This document shows positions 1 through 8,689 of a stretch of DNA of 44,242 nt, piece after piece. How positions within the stretch are numbered: the stretch's first letter is position 1; the number at the start of each line of letters is the position of its first letter. Both the position numbers and the translations under genes were made by a program. This DNA is from Candidatus Sumerlaeia bacterium. Lineage in GTDB: Bacteria; Sumerlaeota; Sumerlaeia; SLMS01; JAHLLQ01. The notes beneath the pieces are model-generated. The model worked only from the letters and a program-made list of their open reading frames with translations, did no database searches and was not told where the DNA came from. The stretch lies in NCBI GenBank assembly GCA_028284075.1, contig JANQSL010000135.1:1-44242 (forward strand), read 5' to 3'.

Positions 1-45
1 ATGCTATGGCAGGGTGCTCTCAGCTTCACCAGGAGGCAAAGAGCC

Positions 46-252
46 ATGACCAATCCAACCAACACCAATCCCGTCTCTCTGCTCACCACATGGGTTCGCA
101 ATGCTGACAAGAAGGCCTGGCGCTGGCACCGCGGTGGCGGACTTGTGATCGGAATCGCGTTCTTGTGCTATCTCGCCACGGGGGCCCTTGCCGGGGCTCG
201 GGGTCTGTTAACACCCGCACCTTCCGTTCAGACTCGCGACAGTCACTGCTGA
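46..252 (+). CDS. Small single-pass membrane protein (hypothetical)
   Basis: This is a 68-residue reading frame starting at ATG 46. A strong AGGAGG ribosome binding site lies at 31-36, nine bases upstream, so I prefer this start to the ATG at base 1. The product has a polar N-terminus, a basic stretch (KKAWRWHR) and one hydrophobic segment around GLVIGIAFLCYLATGALAG, which suggests one membrane helix. I recognise no family. It runs convergently into the DUF2723 gene and overlaps its 3' end by ten bases. The good ribosome site supports it; the overlap and short length weaken it. It could also be a chance frame. Confidence 0.4.
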   Translation: MTNPTNTNPVSLLTTWVRNADKKAWRWHRGGGLVIGIAFLCYLATGALAGARGLLTPAPSVQTRDSHC

Positions 253-2372
253 TTGTGAGCGGCCTCTCGGTTGCGGCGGACCGTTTCCAGGTTCGCCGCA
301 GCCAGTTCATTGCCGGGGCGAATCTCCAGCTCTTGCTCCAGCAACGCGATTGCCGCGTCCAGCCGTCCAGCCCGCGCGTGCAGGATGGCAAGATTCACAC
401 GGGCATCGGCAACATACCGATAGTTGTCAATCGCCGCTTCATAGGCGGCGGCGGCCTCCGGGAGTTCACCTCTCTCTTCGTGTAAATAACCCAGTGTGAC
501 CAGTGTGTCAGGATGATTCGGCGCCCACTTGAGGCTCTCGCGATACGCTGTGATTGCTTCGTCAACCATACCCCGCATGCGGAAAAAACCGCCGCGCTTA
601 AGGTAGAGGTAACACCATGCCTCGCGCTCGAGGCGATGAATGGGACGATTCGGATCATAAACCGGATAGTAGCCGGGATGTTGTGCGTTGAAATCCGCTT
701 CCGCAGAGCGAACCTCCTCGTTCGTGGTTTCGCGTTCCATCACTTCCACCAAAAAGCCTTTTGGCAGAAGATATCGCTCTTCTCCCAGCGACGTGCGCGG
801 ATTGAATTCAGAATAGAAAGGCATTTGCATCAAATCCTGCCTGTCCGGCGGAACAAGCCGGAGGGGCTGATTGGCGGGAGCGAGAACGTCCTCTGTCAGA
901 TAGTCGACAAGAGCCTTTTTGTTCCAGGCTGTCTGCTGATCCTCATCGGGCCCGAGGGGCAAAAGGTTGTATGCCATGAAGCACGGGTGCGGCTCTGAAA
1001 CGGCATATTGTCGATACGCCACCCCGTGACTGAGATTGTCGGAGCTTAACAGAAGAACACTATTGCCCGGCACTCCGCTCAGGATCGTTTCCAGAAGAAG
1101 TTCCGGCACTTTCCAGTCTCGCAAGGACTGACGGCGCACCTCATGTACGCCACCGGCTGCAAGAAGCAGCATCGCAACCCCGCAAGCAACACGAGCCGGT
1201 TTTTCCATTAATGTTCCGAATAAAATGAACAATCCGACTCCCGCACTGATTGCCGCACTGGCATACAATGGAATGTGCCAGTCGATTACGCCATAGAGAC
1301 GAATGTACTGAATATCGAGCCCCTGCTGCCCCATATGACCAATCATCATTCCCAGAGCGTAGGGAATGGGAATGGAGAGCAACATTGCCAGCGGCCTCTT
1401 CGCCCGGCGGACCATGACTCCGAAACCGACGGCTGCCAGCAACAGACCGGCGACGCCCAGTTCTCCGACGGGGTTGTAAGTTCCAATCCACTCCCTCACA
1501 TATCCAAGGGGAGCTTCTGAAATCGGTCGTCGCCCCCACTGTTCCCGCGAGAGTGCTGCACGAAAACCATCCAGCGTTTCCGGGTTACCCCAGTCCATGA
1601 CTGGATCAGCCGCACTGCGAATCGGAAGATAAAGAAACACGAGCAGGCCACAGAACGTTCCAAGACCCGCGAGAAGATTCAATTTGAGAAGTGCGGCGAC
1701 CTTGTCCCGAACACTCTGATCACCTTGCAGAGTGGCAAAGCAAAGCGCGAGAAAGACAGGAAGACCGAGAGCCACCTGACTCAGATGATTGCCGATGGCA
1801 AGGCCCGCTGTGAGACCGATTCCCCATGCAAGCCAGTCCCGCTGTCTTCCCGGCGCGACACTCCACAGACGGGTTGCAAGAATCATCAGAAGAACCTCAA
1901 GCAGCGTCATCTGTGTGTACTGCTCCGTCATGAGCGATTGCTCAAGCCAGCCGCTGGAGTGCAGAAGAACAAGAGCCGGAGTAACTCCCGCGGAGACGTG
2001 TTGCCAATTGGGCGCATCCGGCCGGAGGCGACGGACCCAGAGCATCACCAGAAGCGTGATTGCACCGAAGCACAATGCTCCGTTGAAACCGGCAAAGAGA
2101 TTCGTTCCAAGTGCCGGATTGTCACCAAACCCAAGGACGTTCACCCACAACGTCGCCGGAAGTGTCCACGTGGGCGCTCCCGGCGGATGGGGAATTCCGC
2201 CGGTGCGAGCCGCCAGAGCGAACTCGCCACTGTCATGAAAAGTCACACCAGGTGCGGCGTTCCACGCAAAGAGTGCGAAACTGAAAACCGTGACGATCAG
2301 AGGCGTCAGAATCAGTGAGCGATCGCTTGGTCTCAAAAGCGGGAATACCCTTTGGCTCGTACGGCCAGGCAA
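243..2372 (-). CDS. DUF2723 (TMEM260-like) membrane protein with C-terminal TPR repeats
   Basis: The 709-residue product begins at a TTG codon. Its N-terminal part is a polytopic membrane domain with the DUF2723 signature: an Asp-Ser-Gly-Glu motif at residues 47-50 (FHDSGEF) and HPPG at 62-65, followed by about ten hydrophobic segments up to roughly residue 410. DUF2723 includes TMEM260, an O-mannosyltransferase, so a lipid-sugar-dependent glycosyltransferase role is likely but inferred. Residues about 588-709 form two to three tetratricopeptide repeats (for example GMVDEAITAYRESLKWAPNH). It lies 20 bases downstream of the aldo/keto reductase on the same strand, so the two are probably cotranscribed. 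No clear ribosome site supports the TTG, so the true start may lie slightly inside. Confidence 0.85.
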   Translation of the reverse strand: MPGRTSQRVFPLLRPSDRSLILTPLIVTVFSFALFAWNAAPGVTFHDSGEFALAARTGGIPHPPGAPTWTLPATLWVNVLGFGDNPALGTNLFAGFNGALCFGAITLLVMLWVRRLRPDAPNWQHVSAGVTPALVLLHSSGWLEQSLMTEQYTQMTLLEVLLMILATRLWSVAPGRQRDWLAWGIGLTAGLAIGNHLSQVALGLPVFLALCFATLQGDQSVRDKVAALLKLNLLAGLGTFCGLLVFLYLPIRSAADPVMDWGNPETLDGFRAALSREQWGRRPISEAPLGYVREWIGTYNPVGELGVAGLLLAAVGFGVMVRRAKRPLAMLLSIPIPYALGMMIGHMGQQGLDIQYIRLYGVIDWHIPLYASAAISAGVGLFILFGTLMEKPARVACGVAMLLLAAGGVHEVRRQSLRDWKVPELLLETILSGVPGNSVLLLSSDNLSHGVAYRQYAVSEPHPCFMAYNLLPLGPDEDQQTAWNKKALVDYLTEDVLAPANQPLRLVPPDRQDLMQMPFYSEFNPRTSLGEERYLLPKGFLVEVMERETTNEEVRSAEADFNAQHPGYYPVYDPNRPIHRLEREAWCYLYLKRGGFFRMRGMVDEAITAYRESLKWAPNHPDTLVTLGYLHEERGELPEAAAAYEAAIDNYRYVADARVNLAILHARAGRLDAAIALLEQELEIRPGNELAAANLETVRRNREAAHNQQ

Positions 2373-2392
2373 CTTGACGGCAACGGTTCGTA

Positions 2393-3355
2393 CTAACTGA
2401 GCGCGGGAATATCACTGGAATCGAGCGGCCCGAAATCCGATGCGGCGCAGTTGTCGCGTACCTGGCTGAACGTCTTCGCGCCGGGAATTGCCGTATGACA
2501 GGCCGGATGTGTGATGCAGAATCGCAGGCTGACCTGTGCCTTCGTCTGTTCCGGATACTTGTAATAGATATCCTGCAGGTTTTCCCACTCCCCCAGATAG
2601 CTCTCGAGCTTCTCCGGCGACAGATTGAACCGGCGATGGTCGTCCTCGCCGAACTTCGATTCGCGATGAAACTTTCCCGCCAGAAAACCAAACAGAATCG
2701 GAATACGAACGATCACTCCGGTGCCGTAATCCAGCGCCTTCGGAAACAGCACCTTCTCCGCTTCGCGCTCCAGCAGGTTGTAACGAACCTGGATCACATC
2801 GATCAGCTCGTGATGGCGATCGAGGAGAAACGCCTGTTCCGTTTCCTGAAAAGACTGCACACTCCATCCCGCATGACGAATCTTGCCCTGCTGCTTGAGA
2901 GTTGCCAGCGCCTCCCAGGGGTCATCGCGGTCGAGCAGTTCCGTTGACGGACTGTGAAGCTGGAGAACGTCCAGACAATCCACACCCAGACGCCTCAGAC
3001 TCTGTTCGCAGGCAAAGATAATATAGTCTCTGTCCGTATTGGACTTGATGGGGCCGTAACCCTCGTCATCGTTCGACGAGGCATTGTAAAAGTCGTTGCC
3101 GGCTTTCGTCGCAATCACGGCGTCACCCTGACCGCCGCGCTCCTTCATAACCTCTGCCACGAGTTTTTCCGAATGACCTCGACCGTAATTATCCGCCGTG
3201 TCGATCAACGTGACACCCAGGTCCAGAGCTTCGTGCAACGCACGCTTGCTGACCTCGTCATCCGTCGCCCCCCAGTCCATCCCGCTGATCGCCCATGAAC
3301 CAAACCCCATCGTGGAAATCTTCGGACCGCGCTTGCCGAGTTGAGTGAATTGCAT
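2393..3355 (-). CDS. Aldo/keto reductase
   Basis: This 320-residue protein is a full-length NAD(P)H-dependent aldo/keto reductase, a cytosolic TIM-barrel enzyme that reduces aldehydes or ketones. The catalytic tetrad is visible: Asp52 (in LIDTADNYG), Tyr57, Lys84 (ATKAG) and His134 (LQLHSPS). The N-terminal FGSWAISG and C-terminal CHTAIPGAKTFSQVRDN segments match the family's cofactor-binding ends. The substrate cannot be told from sequence. It is the first gene of a two-gene minus-strand unit with the DUF2723 gene. The ATG has a purine-rich stretch (GGGATAA) upstream. Confidence 0.93.
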   Translation of the reverse strand: MQFTQLGKRGPKISTMGFGSWAISGMDWGATDDEVSKRALHEALDLGVTLIDTADNYGRGHSEKLVAEVMKERGGQGDAVIATKAGNDFYNASSNDDEGYGPIKSNTDRDYIIFACEQSLRRLGVDCLDVLQLHSPSTELLDRDDPWEALATLKQQGKIRHAGWSVQSFQETEQAFLLDRHHELIDVIQVRYNLLEREAEKVLFPKALDYGTGVIVRIPILFGFLAGKFHRESKFGEDDHRRFNLSPEKLESYLGEWENLQDIYYKYPEQTKAQVSLRFCITHPACHTAIPGAKTFSQVRDNCAASDFGPLDSSDIPALS

Positions 3356-3735
3356 GAGTGGTTATCCCATCTGAAAGTATGAGTGAAGCAGTGCGGCAGG
3401 AAAGACCGAGACGCGATCCCGGTTTCAGGGAAGACGCTCGCTGTTTCCTCGCTCTTTCTCGCGGGTTCCCCGGTTCAGCGCTTCGACAGGCGACACGACG
3501 TCCCGACATAATGAGCGGAGCTTCCGCCGCACTGGCATGAAGGCCGTCATCAGGAGTTCCCACAGACGAGATGTACCCTTGGCAGACCCTGTCAGGGTGT
3601 CAACGAGGCCTGGCGAGGGTCGGGATCCGGGCGTTCTGAGAGGAATCTCGCCATTTGTAATCAAACACTCACTTTTTCATTGACGGGAGTACACAATCGA
3701 TTACTAATTCTCGCGAACCCTACAGGAGATCCGCC
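3356..3735. promoter_or_regulatory. Intergenic region with a promoter candidate for the small membrane protein operon
   Basis: This stretch separates the divergent reductase and small-membrane-protein transcription units. I see no convincing gene in it: short frames on both strands lack ribosome sites and family features. A sigma-70-like promoter candidate for the downstream operon is TTGACG at 3680-3685, a 17-base spacer, and ACTAAT at 3703-3708. The rest holds nothing I can name. Confidence 0.4.
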
Positions 3736-3906
3736 ATGAACAGCCTGACTACCATTCCCAGCGCCCGTATTCCGGAGAATGAAGAGAGCCGCTCTCCACG
3801 CCGAGACCGCGCCGGCTCCTCGCGGGCACCGTTCTATGCTGTCGCCGCCCTGGCCTGGCTCGGCTGGCTGGCGGCCATATTCCTCGCTACCGGTTGGAGG
3901 GGCTGA
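3736..3906 (+). CDS. Small membrane protein, 56 residues
   Basis: ATG 3736 is preceded by AGGAG at 3724-3728 with good spacing. The product has a charged, Arg/Glu-rich N-terminal half (ENEESRSPRRDRAGSSR) and then one hydrophobic segment, FYAVAALAWLGWLAAIFLA, ending in a short basic tail. It is most likely a single-pass membrane protein with its N-terminus in the cytoplasm. It opens a run of three small membrane proteins with very short spacing: the next start is three bases after its stop. The family is not recognised; such proteins often act as accessory subunits of larger membrane complexes, but no partner is visible here. Confidence 0.6.
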   Translation: MNSLTTIPSARIPENEESRSPRRDRAGSSRAPFYAVAALAWLGWLAAIFLATGWRG

Positions 3907-3909
3907 GCC

Positions 3910-3969
3910 ATGACAACATTTCTGTTCATTACCTTCCTGATTTATCACCTGACAAAACGGTTTCGATGA
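3910..3969 (+). CDS. Putative 19-residue membrane peptide
   Basis: This tiny frame encodes MTTFLFITFLIYHLTKRFR. It has one hydrophobic helix followed by a basic tail, the layout of single-helix accessory peptides. The start lies three bases after the stop of the 56-residue protein, and its stop overlaps the next start (ATGA at 3966-3969). This suggests translational coupling through the three frames. There is no separate ribosome site. The case rests on position, overlap and composition, so confidence is limited. Confidence 0.4.
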   Translation: MTTFLFITFLIYHLTKRFR

Positions 3970-4265
3970 AAACCCGCCAGGCTCTTCGACTCATCCCGCG
4001 ATTTCCATGCACCTCGATGTTTGTGGCGGTGTTTCTGCTCGCTTTCATTCTCAGCCCTCGTGGGTCCGACTATGATGTGGGTGGTTTTGAGGGCATACTG
4101 ATCGGCATCGCCCACATCATCCTTGTGCTGCCGCGTGAGAACCTTCATCTGCTCGGTGAAGTTTCCCCCCTGCTGCTCATGCCGGTATGTCTGGCCTTCG
4201 ACCTCTGTGGCCAAAAACTCGTTGGCTGGATCAGGCGTGTTCGCGAGAGCCTTCTGTCGGTGTGA
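3966..4265 (+). CDS. Small multi-pass membrane protein, 99 residues
   Basis: The start ATG at 3966 overlaps the stop of the preceding 19-residue frame. The protein has a basic N-terminus (MKTRQALRLIPR), a strong hydrophobic segment at about residues 17-32 (SMFVAVFLLAFILS), a second around 42-57 (GILIGIAHIILVLP) and a third around 66-80 (SPLLLMPVCLAFDL), then a basic tail. It looks like a three-helix inner-membrane protein. I recognise no family. It is the last gene of the small-membrane-protein operon and ends 72 bases before the tRNA-Leu gene. Confidence 0.55.
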   Translation: MKTRQALRLIPRFPCTSMFVAVFLLAFILSPRGSDYDVGGFEGILIGIAHIILVLPRENLHLLGEVSPLLLMPVCLAFDLCGQKLVGWIRRVRESLLSV

Positions 4266-4337
4266 TGCGTCAAACTGAACAGACGTTTGCGAATCGTCTT
4301 GGCGTGCCACGGAATGAATGATTGAGTTCCCGCCCGT

Positions 4338-4424
4338 GCCGGGATGGCGAAACTGGCAGACGCAAGGGACTTAAAATCCCTGGGCCGCAAGGTCATGCGG
4401 GTTCGAGTCCCGCTCCCGGCACCA
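4338..4424 (+). tRNA. tRNA-Leu (anticodon UAA), intact
   Basis: The 87-base class II tRNA has acceptor arms GCCGGGA (4338-4344) and TCCCGGC (4414-4420), an encoded CCA end, the anticodon loop CTTAAAA with anticodon TAA, a long variable arm and the T-arm GCGGG-TTCGAGT-CCCGC. This is the only complete copy in the window. Its 3' half from the anticodon loop onward (4368-4424) recurs at 8865-8919, 13055-13111 and 17601-17657, with a small remnant near 30670. That pattern marks it as an integration or recombination target. Confidence 0.95.
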
Positions 4425-4762
4425 TTTTATATTGCTCGACTTACATTCAACCCTGATCCGGTAGACCAAGACTGAATCTACAAAGCCCGTCCCTGGGCCT
4501 TGAACAGGTCATCCGATGGTTATGCCGTCGCAGATTTCATCCTAGTACCGGCCGGTTTGTGATGAGAGTTCTTCGCGTTTATAGACAACCGCCTGACTTT
4601 TGTGGGGAACCAACGACCAGGGATTGTCAATCCGTGAGCCAACGGATGGATCATCCTCTGAACGTGAAACCAACCTGGTCTCTTCAAAAACAGCAGGCGG
4701 ATGCATCGAGGGGTGGGCAGCCTCCGCGACATGTCACAATCTTTGTTGTTCGACCGGCGGAT
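4425..4762. repeat. tRNA-Leu 3' flank (copy A of the repeat) and palindrome
   Basis: Bases 4425 to about 4515 match the sequence that follows repeat core C (13112-13200) almost base for base, and more loosely that following core D. The shared unit therefore continues about 90 bases past the tRNA. Further on, 4621-4633 is the perfect palindrome GGATTGTCAATCC, which recurs at 8690-8702 and, with one central change, at 17425-17437. No gene is supported here. Confidence 0.7.
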
Positions 4763-5443
4763 TCACTCGGCAACGAATGCGTCGTCCTCGACTCCCACGA
4801 CTCGCGCCACCATCGTCCGGTAGGTGTGGCGCAATTGCTTCCACGGTGCGACTTTTTCCACATTCGAGGCGCGGTGGAGCATATCAGCTGTCATGATAAA
4901 GAAGAGTAATGCGCCTCCGCGAGGATCGCTCATTCGAAAATCTCCGGCTTCGACGCCTCGCTCGAAGACACGTCCAATGGATTTGACTGAGCGGGGAAGT
5001 GCCATGTTGATGAATGTGTTGTTCAATTCAGGGTCTTCGCGCGCTTCGCCTCCCTTGATGAAATCGATGGAAATGCGGAAGTTTCTGAAGGATTCAACAG
5101 CCTCGAGCATTTTCATGATCTGTGCGCGGGGCGTCATCGTTTCGTCACCTTCCCATTCCCTGATCGTGGCCTCCATGCGCTCAAGCCGGGCGTTGGCGAA
5201 GGCAAAGAGGATGTCCCGCTTGGTGGGGAAGTGATAATAGAAGTTTCCGTAGGAAATTCCGACGGCTCGAACGATATCCTTGATGCCGGTTGCAAGGAAC
5301 CCCTTTGTCATAAACAGGGTGTCCGCTGCCTCCAGGATCTCTTTTCTGCGTTGCTCGGCGCTCTTGTACTGCCTTTTTCGAGTCGCTCCACGCCCTCTTT
5401 TTTTCGCGTCGCTTTTTCTGTCCGTCATCGATTTGGACTCCAT
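4763..5443 (-). CDS. TetR/AcrR-family transcriptional regulator
   Basis: The 226-residue protein has a very basic N-terminal leader and then a TetR helix-turn-helix at about residues 29-76 (ILEAADTLFMTKGFLATGIKDIVRAVGISYGNFYYHFPTK in part). The rest is a helical ligand-binding and dimerisation domain whose ligand cannot be predicted. It is divergent from the FG-GAP protein gene. The shared 311-base upstream region is AT-rich and holds two similar palindromes, so autoregulation and control of the neighbour are likely. An internal Met at residue 6 is an alternative start. It lies in the first cassette after the tRNA-Leu. Confidence 0.9.
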   Translation of the reverse strand: MESKSMTDRKSDAKKRGRGATRKRQYKSAEQRRKEILEAADTLFMTKGFLATGIKDIVRAVGISYGNFYYHFPTKRDILFAFANARLERMEATIREWEGDETMTPRAQIMKMLEAVESFRNFRISIDFIKGGEAREDPELNNTFINMALPRSVKSIGRVFERGVEAGDFRMSDPRGGALLFFIMTADMLHRASNVEKVAPWKQLRHTYRTMVARVVGVEDDAFVAE

Positions 5444-5583
5444 CCGAATCCGGCCTCTGCCATGCCGGTGTTTTGACTCAAGTCGGTTTTCTCCGGCCCG
5501 AGCTGCGAGGTTTGCCGAAGCCGCTTTTCCTCCCTTGCGACAGGAAACGGATCATCTTTGTCGCTGATATGTCCATCAAAATA

Positions 5584-5596
5584 TGACATGAAGTCA
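5584..5596. promoter_or_regulatory. Operator candidate 1 (TGACATGAAGTCA)
   Basis: This 13-bp near-palindrome matches the second one at 5672-5684 (TGACTTGATGTCA). Each reads nearly as the reverse complement of the other, giving a shared TGAC-N5-GTCA pattern. Both lie between the divergent TetR and FG-GAP genes, as expected for binding sites of a local TetR protein. Binding is inferred. Confidence 0.5.
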
Positions 5597-5671
5597 AATT
5601 AATGGCGATTTGCTATCCAATATTGAATAATAAGGCCAAATAAATCAGTTATATACCTTCACTTTTACTAT

Positions 5672-5684
5672 TGACTTGATGTCA
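5672..5684. promoter_or_regulatory. Operator candidate 2 (TGACTTGATGTCA)
   Basis: This is the second copy of the TGAC-N5-GTCA palindrome, 88 bases from the first and about 70 bases before the FG-GAP start codon. That position would let a bound repressor block its promoter. The surrounding sequence is strongly AT-rich. Confidence 0.5.
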
Positions 5685-5754
5685 AAATACTCAACTGATC
5701 GCGCTTGTCAGCGGATATCATAATCTCTCTGTTCGTTGGTTCAGGAGCCCCACG

Positions 5755-8574
5755 ATGCAAAACAAATCAGGACTACTCTTCCCCCTGTTTGTCGGTCTTC
5801 TTGCGGGCCTCACCGGAATGGTCGAGGCCCGTGACGTACCGTTTTCAAGCCAGCGAACGATCACCACCGGAGCGAACGGGGCTCAGGCTGTCTATGCCGC
5901 GGATATTGACGGTGACGGCGACTGCGATGTTTTGTCGGCATCGGCGTATGACGACCGAATTGCCTGGTACGAAAACACGGATGGAGAGGGAACCTTCGGC
6001 TCACAGCAGACAATTTCCTCCACAATGGATTTTGCAGCCTCCGTGCGAGCGGCGGATCTTGATGGCGATGGTGACCTCGATGTCATCGCGGCTTCGTCCG
6101 ATGACGACCGGGTTGCGTGGTTCGAAAACACGGATGGAAAGGGGACTTTCGGCTCACGCCAGACGATTTCGACCAACTCGATCTTTGCCAAGATGGTCTT
6201 TGCAGCGGATATGGACGGAGATGGAGATTCAGACATATTGTCTGCATCGGCTGTTGATGACACTGTGGCGTGGTTTGAAAACCGGTTGAACGAGGTGTCC
6301 GCCGATTTCGGACCGGAACAGGTGATCTCGACTGTCGCATCCGTTCCGAACGGACCCTACGCCGTGGTCGCCGCGGACATGGACGGAGACGGAGACATGG
6401 ATGTTCTCTCGGCGTCGACGATGGACGACCGAATCGCGCTGTTCGAAAACACTGACGGCCTGGGCACGGCCTTCACACGCCTGGATATTTCACTCACGGC
6501 AAATGGAGCACGCTCGGTTTGGGCGGCGGATGTCGATCGCGACGGAGATCTTGACGTGTTTTCCGCTTCACGGTTCGACGATCGGATTGCGTGGTACGAG
6601 AATCGCCTGGACGAGATAACAGCCGACTTCGGGCCTCAGCAGACCATTTCCACCGGTGCCGATGGCGCACATTCCGTTTATGCCACGGATGTGGACGGCG
6701 ATGGGGATGTCGACGTTCTCTCCGCATCACTCCACGATGATCGCGTTGCCTGGTATGAAAACACGAACGGGGTTGGAACTTTCAGCGCTCAAAAGACGAT
6801 TTCGACGGCCGCTGTCGAGGCCCGATTCGTGTTCGCCGCGGACATCGATGGCGACGGCGACACGGACGTGCTCTCCGCATCGGAAGACGACGACCGCATT
6901 GCCTGGTATGAAAATGAAACGATCCATCGAAGTGCATTGTTTGCCGATCGCAGTACGATCTCCACCAACGCCCAGACTGCGTTTTCCGTAAGAGCGGCTG
7001 ACATTGATGGCGATGGTGATCAGGATGTACTTTCTGCGTCACTCAATGACGACCGCGTGGCCTGGTATGAGAACACGGACGGCTTGGGAACCTTCGGCGC
7101 GCAACAGACCATCTCGCAGTTTCCAGCCGGAGCCACTTCGGTTTTTGCGGCGGATATCGACGGAGACGGAGATATGGATGCACTCTCGGCATCTGCATAC
7201 GACAATCGTATTGCGTGGTACGAGAATACGAACGGCACTGGAACCTTCGGTGCATTACAGACCATCACAACAAATGCCGCTGAGGCGCAGGCCGTCTATG
7301 CGGCGGACATTGATGGAGACGGCGACCATGATGTATTGTCCGCTTCACTGGCGGATGATCAGATTGCATGGTACGAAAACGCTGACGGTGCAGGCACTTT
7401 CGGTCTTCAACAGATCATTACCATCAATGCCGACGGAGCCCGTGATGTTGTCACGGCTGATCTCGACGGCGATGGCGATCTTGACGTGATCTCCGCGTCA
7501 TCCATCGACGACCGTGTTGCCTGGTATGAAAACACGGATGGCCTGGGAGCCTTTGGTGTGCAGAATACCGTCAACATAGGTGTCGGCACGGACGGAGCGT
7601 TCTCCGTCTTCGCAGCTGATGTGGACAAAGATGGCGATCCCGATATCATTTCAGGTTCCTTCAGCGACAATAGCATTGCATGGTATGAGAATCGTCTGAA
7701 CGAGTTGAGCGCCGATTTCGGTCCACTACAGGTCATCTCAACCGCTGCCATCGGACCTCAGTCGGTCTTTGCGGGGGACTTTGACATGGACGGCGACATC
7801 GACGTCTTGTCCGCGTCACGACTCGACGATCGGATTGCGTGGTATGAAAACACGGATGGTCAGGGCACCTTTGGTCCGCAGAGCACTGTAGCAACTGATG
7901 CACAGGGAGCTTATTCCGTTTTTGCGTCAGACATTGACGGAGACGGGGATCCGGACGCACTGTCCGCGTCTTTCATGGACAGTCGTATTGCATGGTACGA
8001 GAACGTGGGTGGTCAGTTCGCCCTGGCCACAATGGACACCGCCCCCGCAACGCTGCACCAGGGACAAATGGCAGATATGCTCAAGATCACGGCAACTCAT
8101 CGCGGCAGGAGTGGTGACACCGACCTTGAACTGTCAACCTTCGAACTTCTGTTCGAGGAAACAGAAGGCGATCCGCTGACTAGCGCGGAGGCGAACGCAA
8201 TCATCGAAAACCTTCTCGTCTATCTCGATAGCGGAAACGGGTTGTTTGGGGCGGGTGATGACACGCTTGTATCGACTGTCAGCACTCTTGCGCTCGACGG
8301 TTCCGGTGTGCAGACAGTTGCTTTTACCGATAGCGATCCGAATGTGCAAATCGCGGCGGGAGACTCGGCGGATTTCTTTGTTGTGGTCGAACTGACTTCT
8401 GACGCGATGAGTCAGACTCCAAACACTTTTCAGATAACCCATCAAACAGAGTCCACGAGCACTGCCGAGGACCGTGACAACGACATTGCTCTTCTGCTTG
8501 AACGGGCAGAGAATACGACGTCGGGAAATACTCAGGCCTTGCCGGTCGTGGTCGACTGTTTCCTGATCGAATAG
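5755..8574 (+). CDS. Secreted FG-GAP/VCBS repeat beta-propeller protein
   Basis: The 939-residue protein begins with a signal peptide (hydrophobic residues about 5-22, cleavage near VEA-RD). It then carries 14 tandem repeats of about 51-56 residues, each with a calcium-binding-like loop (DIDGDGD and variants) followed by a (V/I)AWYEN strand. This is FG-GAP/VCBS propeller architecture, long enough for two seven-bladed propellers. From about residue 755 a non-repetitive C-terminal domain follows, ending ALPVVVDCFLIE, a tail resembling other secreted proteins in this window. AGGAG at 5743-5747 supports the ATG. It is probably an extracellular or surface protein; its binding partner is unknown. 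It diverges from the TetR gene and is probably controlled by it. Confidence 0.88.
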   Translation: MQNKSGLLFPLFVGLLAGLTGMVEARDVPFSSQRTITTGANGAQAVYAADIDGDGDCDVLSASAYDDRIAWYENTDGEGTFGSQQTISSTMDFAASVRAADLDGDGDLDVIAASSDDDRVAWFENTDGKGTFGSRQTISTNSIFAKMVFAADMDGDGDSDILSASAVDDTVAWFENRLNEVSADFGPEQVISTVASVPNGPYAVVAADMDGDGDMDVLSASTMDDRIALFENTDGLGTAFTRLDISLTANGARSVWAADVDRDGDLDVFSASRFDDRIAWYENRLDEITADFGPQQTISTGADGAHSVYATDVDGDGDVDVLSASLHDDRVAWYENTNGVGTFSAQKTISTAAVEARFVFAADIDGDGDTDVLSASEDDDRIAWYENETIHRSALFADRSTISTNAQTAFSVRAADIDGDGDQDVLSASLNDDRVAWYENTDGLGTFGAQQTISQFPAGATSVFAADIDGDGDMDALSASAYDNRIAWYENTNGTGTFGALQTITTNAAEAQAVYAADIDGDGDHDVLSASLADDQIAWYENADGAGTFGLQQIITINADGARDVVTADLDGDGDLDVISASSIDDRVAWYENTDGLGAFGVQNTVNIGVGTDGAFSVFAADVDKDGDPDIISGSFSDNSIAWYENRLNELSADFGPLQVISTAAIGPQSVFAGDFDMDGDIDVLSASRLDDRIAWYENTDGQGTFGPQSTVATDAQGAYSVFASDIDGDGDPDALSASFMDSRIAWYENVGGQFALATMDTAPATLHQGQMADMLKITATHRGRSGDTDLELSTFELLFEETEGDPLTSAEANAIIENLLVYLDSGNGLFGAGDDTLVSTVSTLALDGSGVQTVAFTDSDPNVQIAAGDSADFFVVVELTSDAMSQTPNTFQITHQTESTSTAEDRDNDIALLLERAENTTSGNTQALPVVVDCFLIE

Positions 8575-8689
8575 GCTCGTCTTCAGTGACACGGGAGTTT
8601 CGCAGTCGGCTGATTGCCGCGGAGGATCCGGTTTCCGAACCATAATCTCGACCCATGGAGAGCGGGCAATTCAAGGTCAGGCGGTCGAC

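Noticed and set aside
1725..2318. Plus-strand open frame of about 197 codons
   Set aside because: It is antisense to the DUF2723 membrane domain; its composition is that of a reversed hydrophobic gene.
5879..8020. CRISPR or DNA tandem repeat signal in the FG-GAP gene
   Set aside because: The periodicity is protein-level (about 51 codons), with diverged nucleotides and no spacers.
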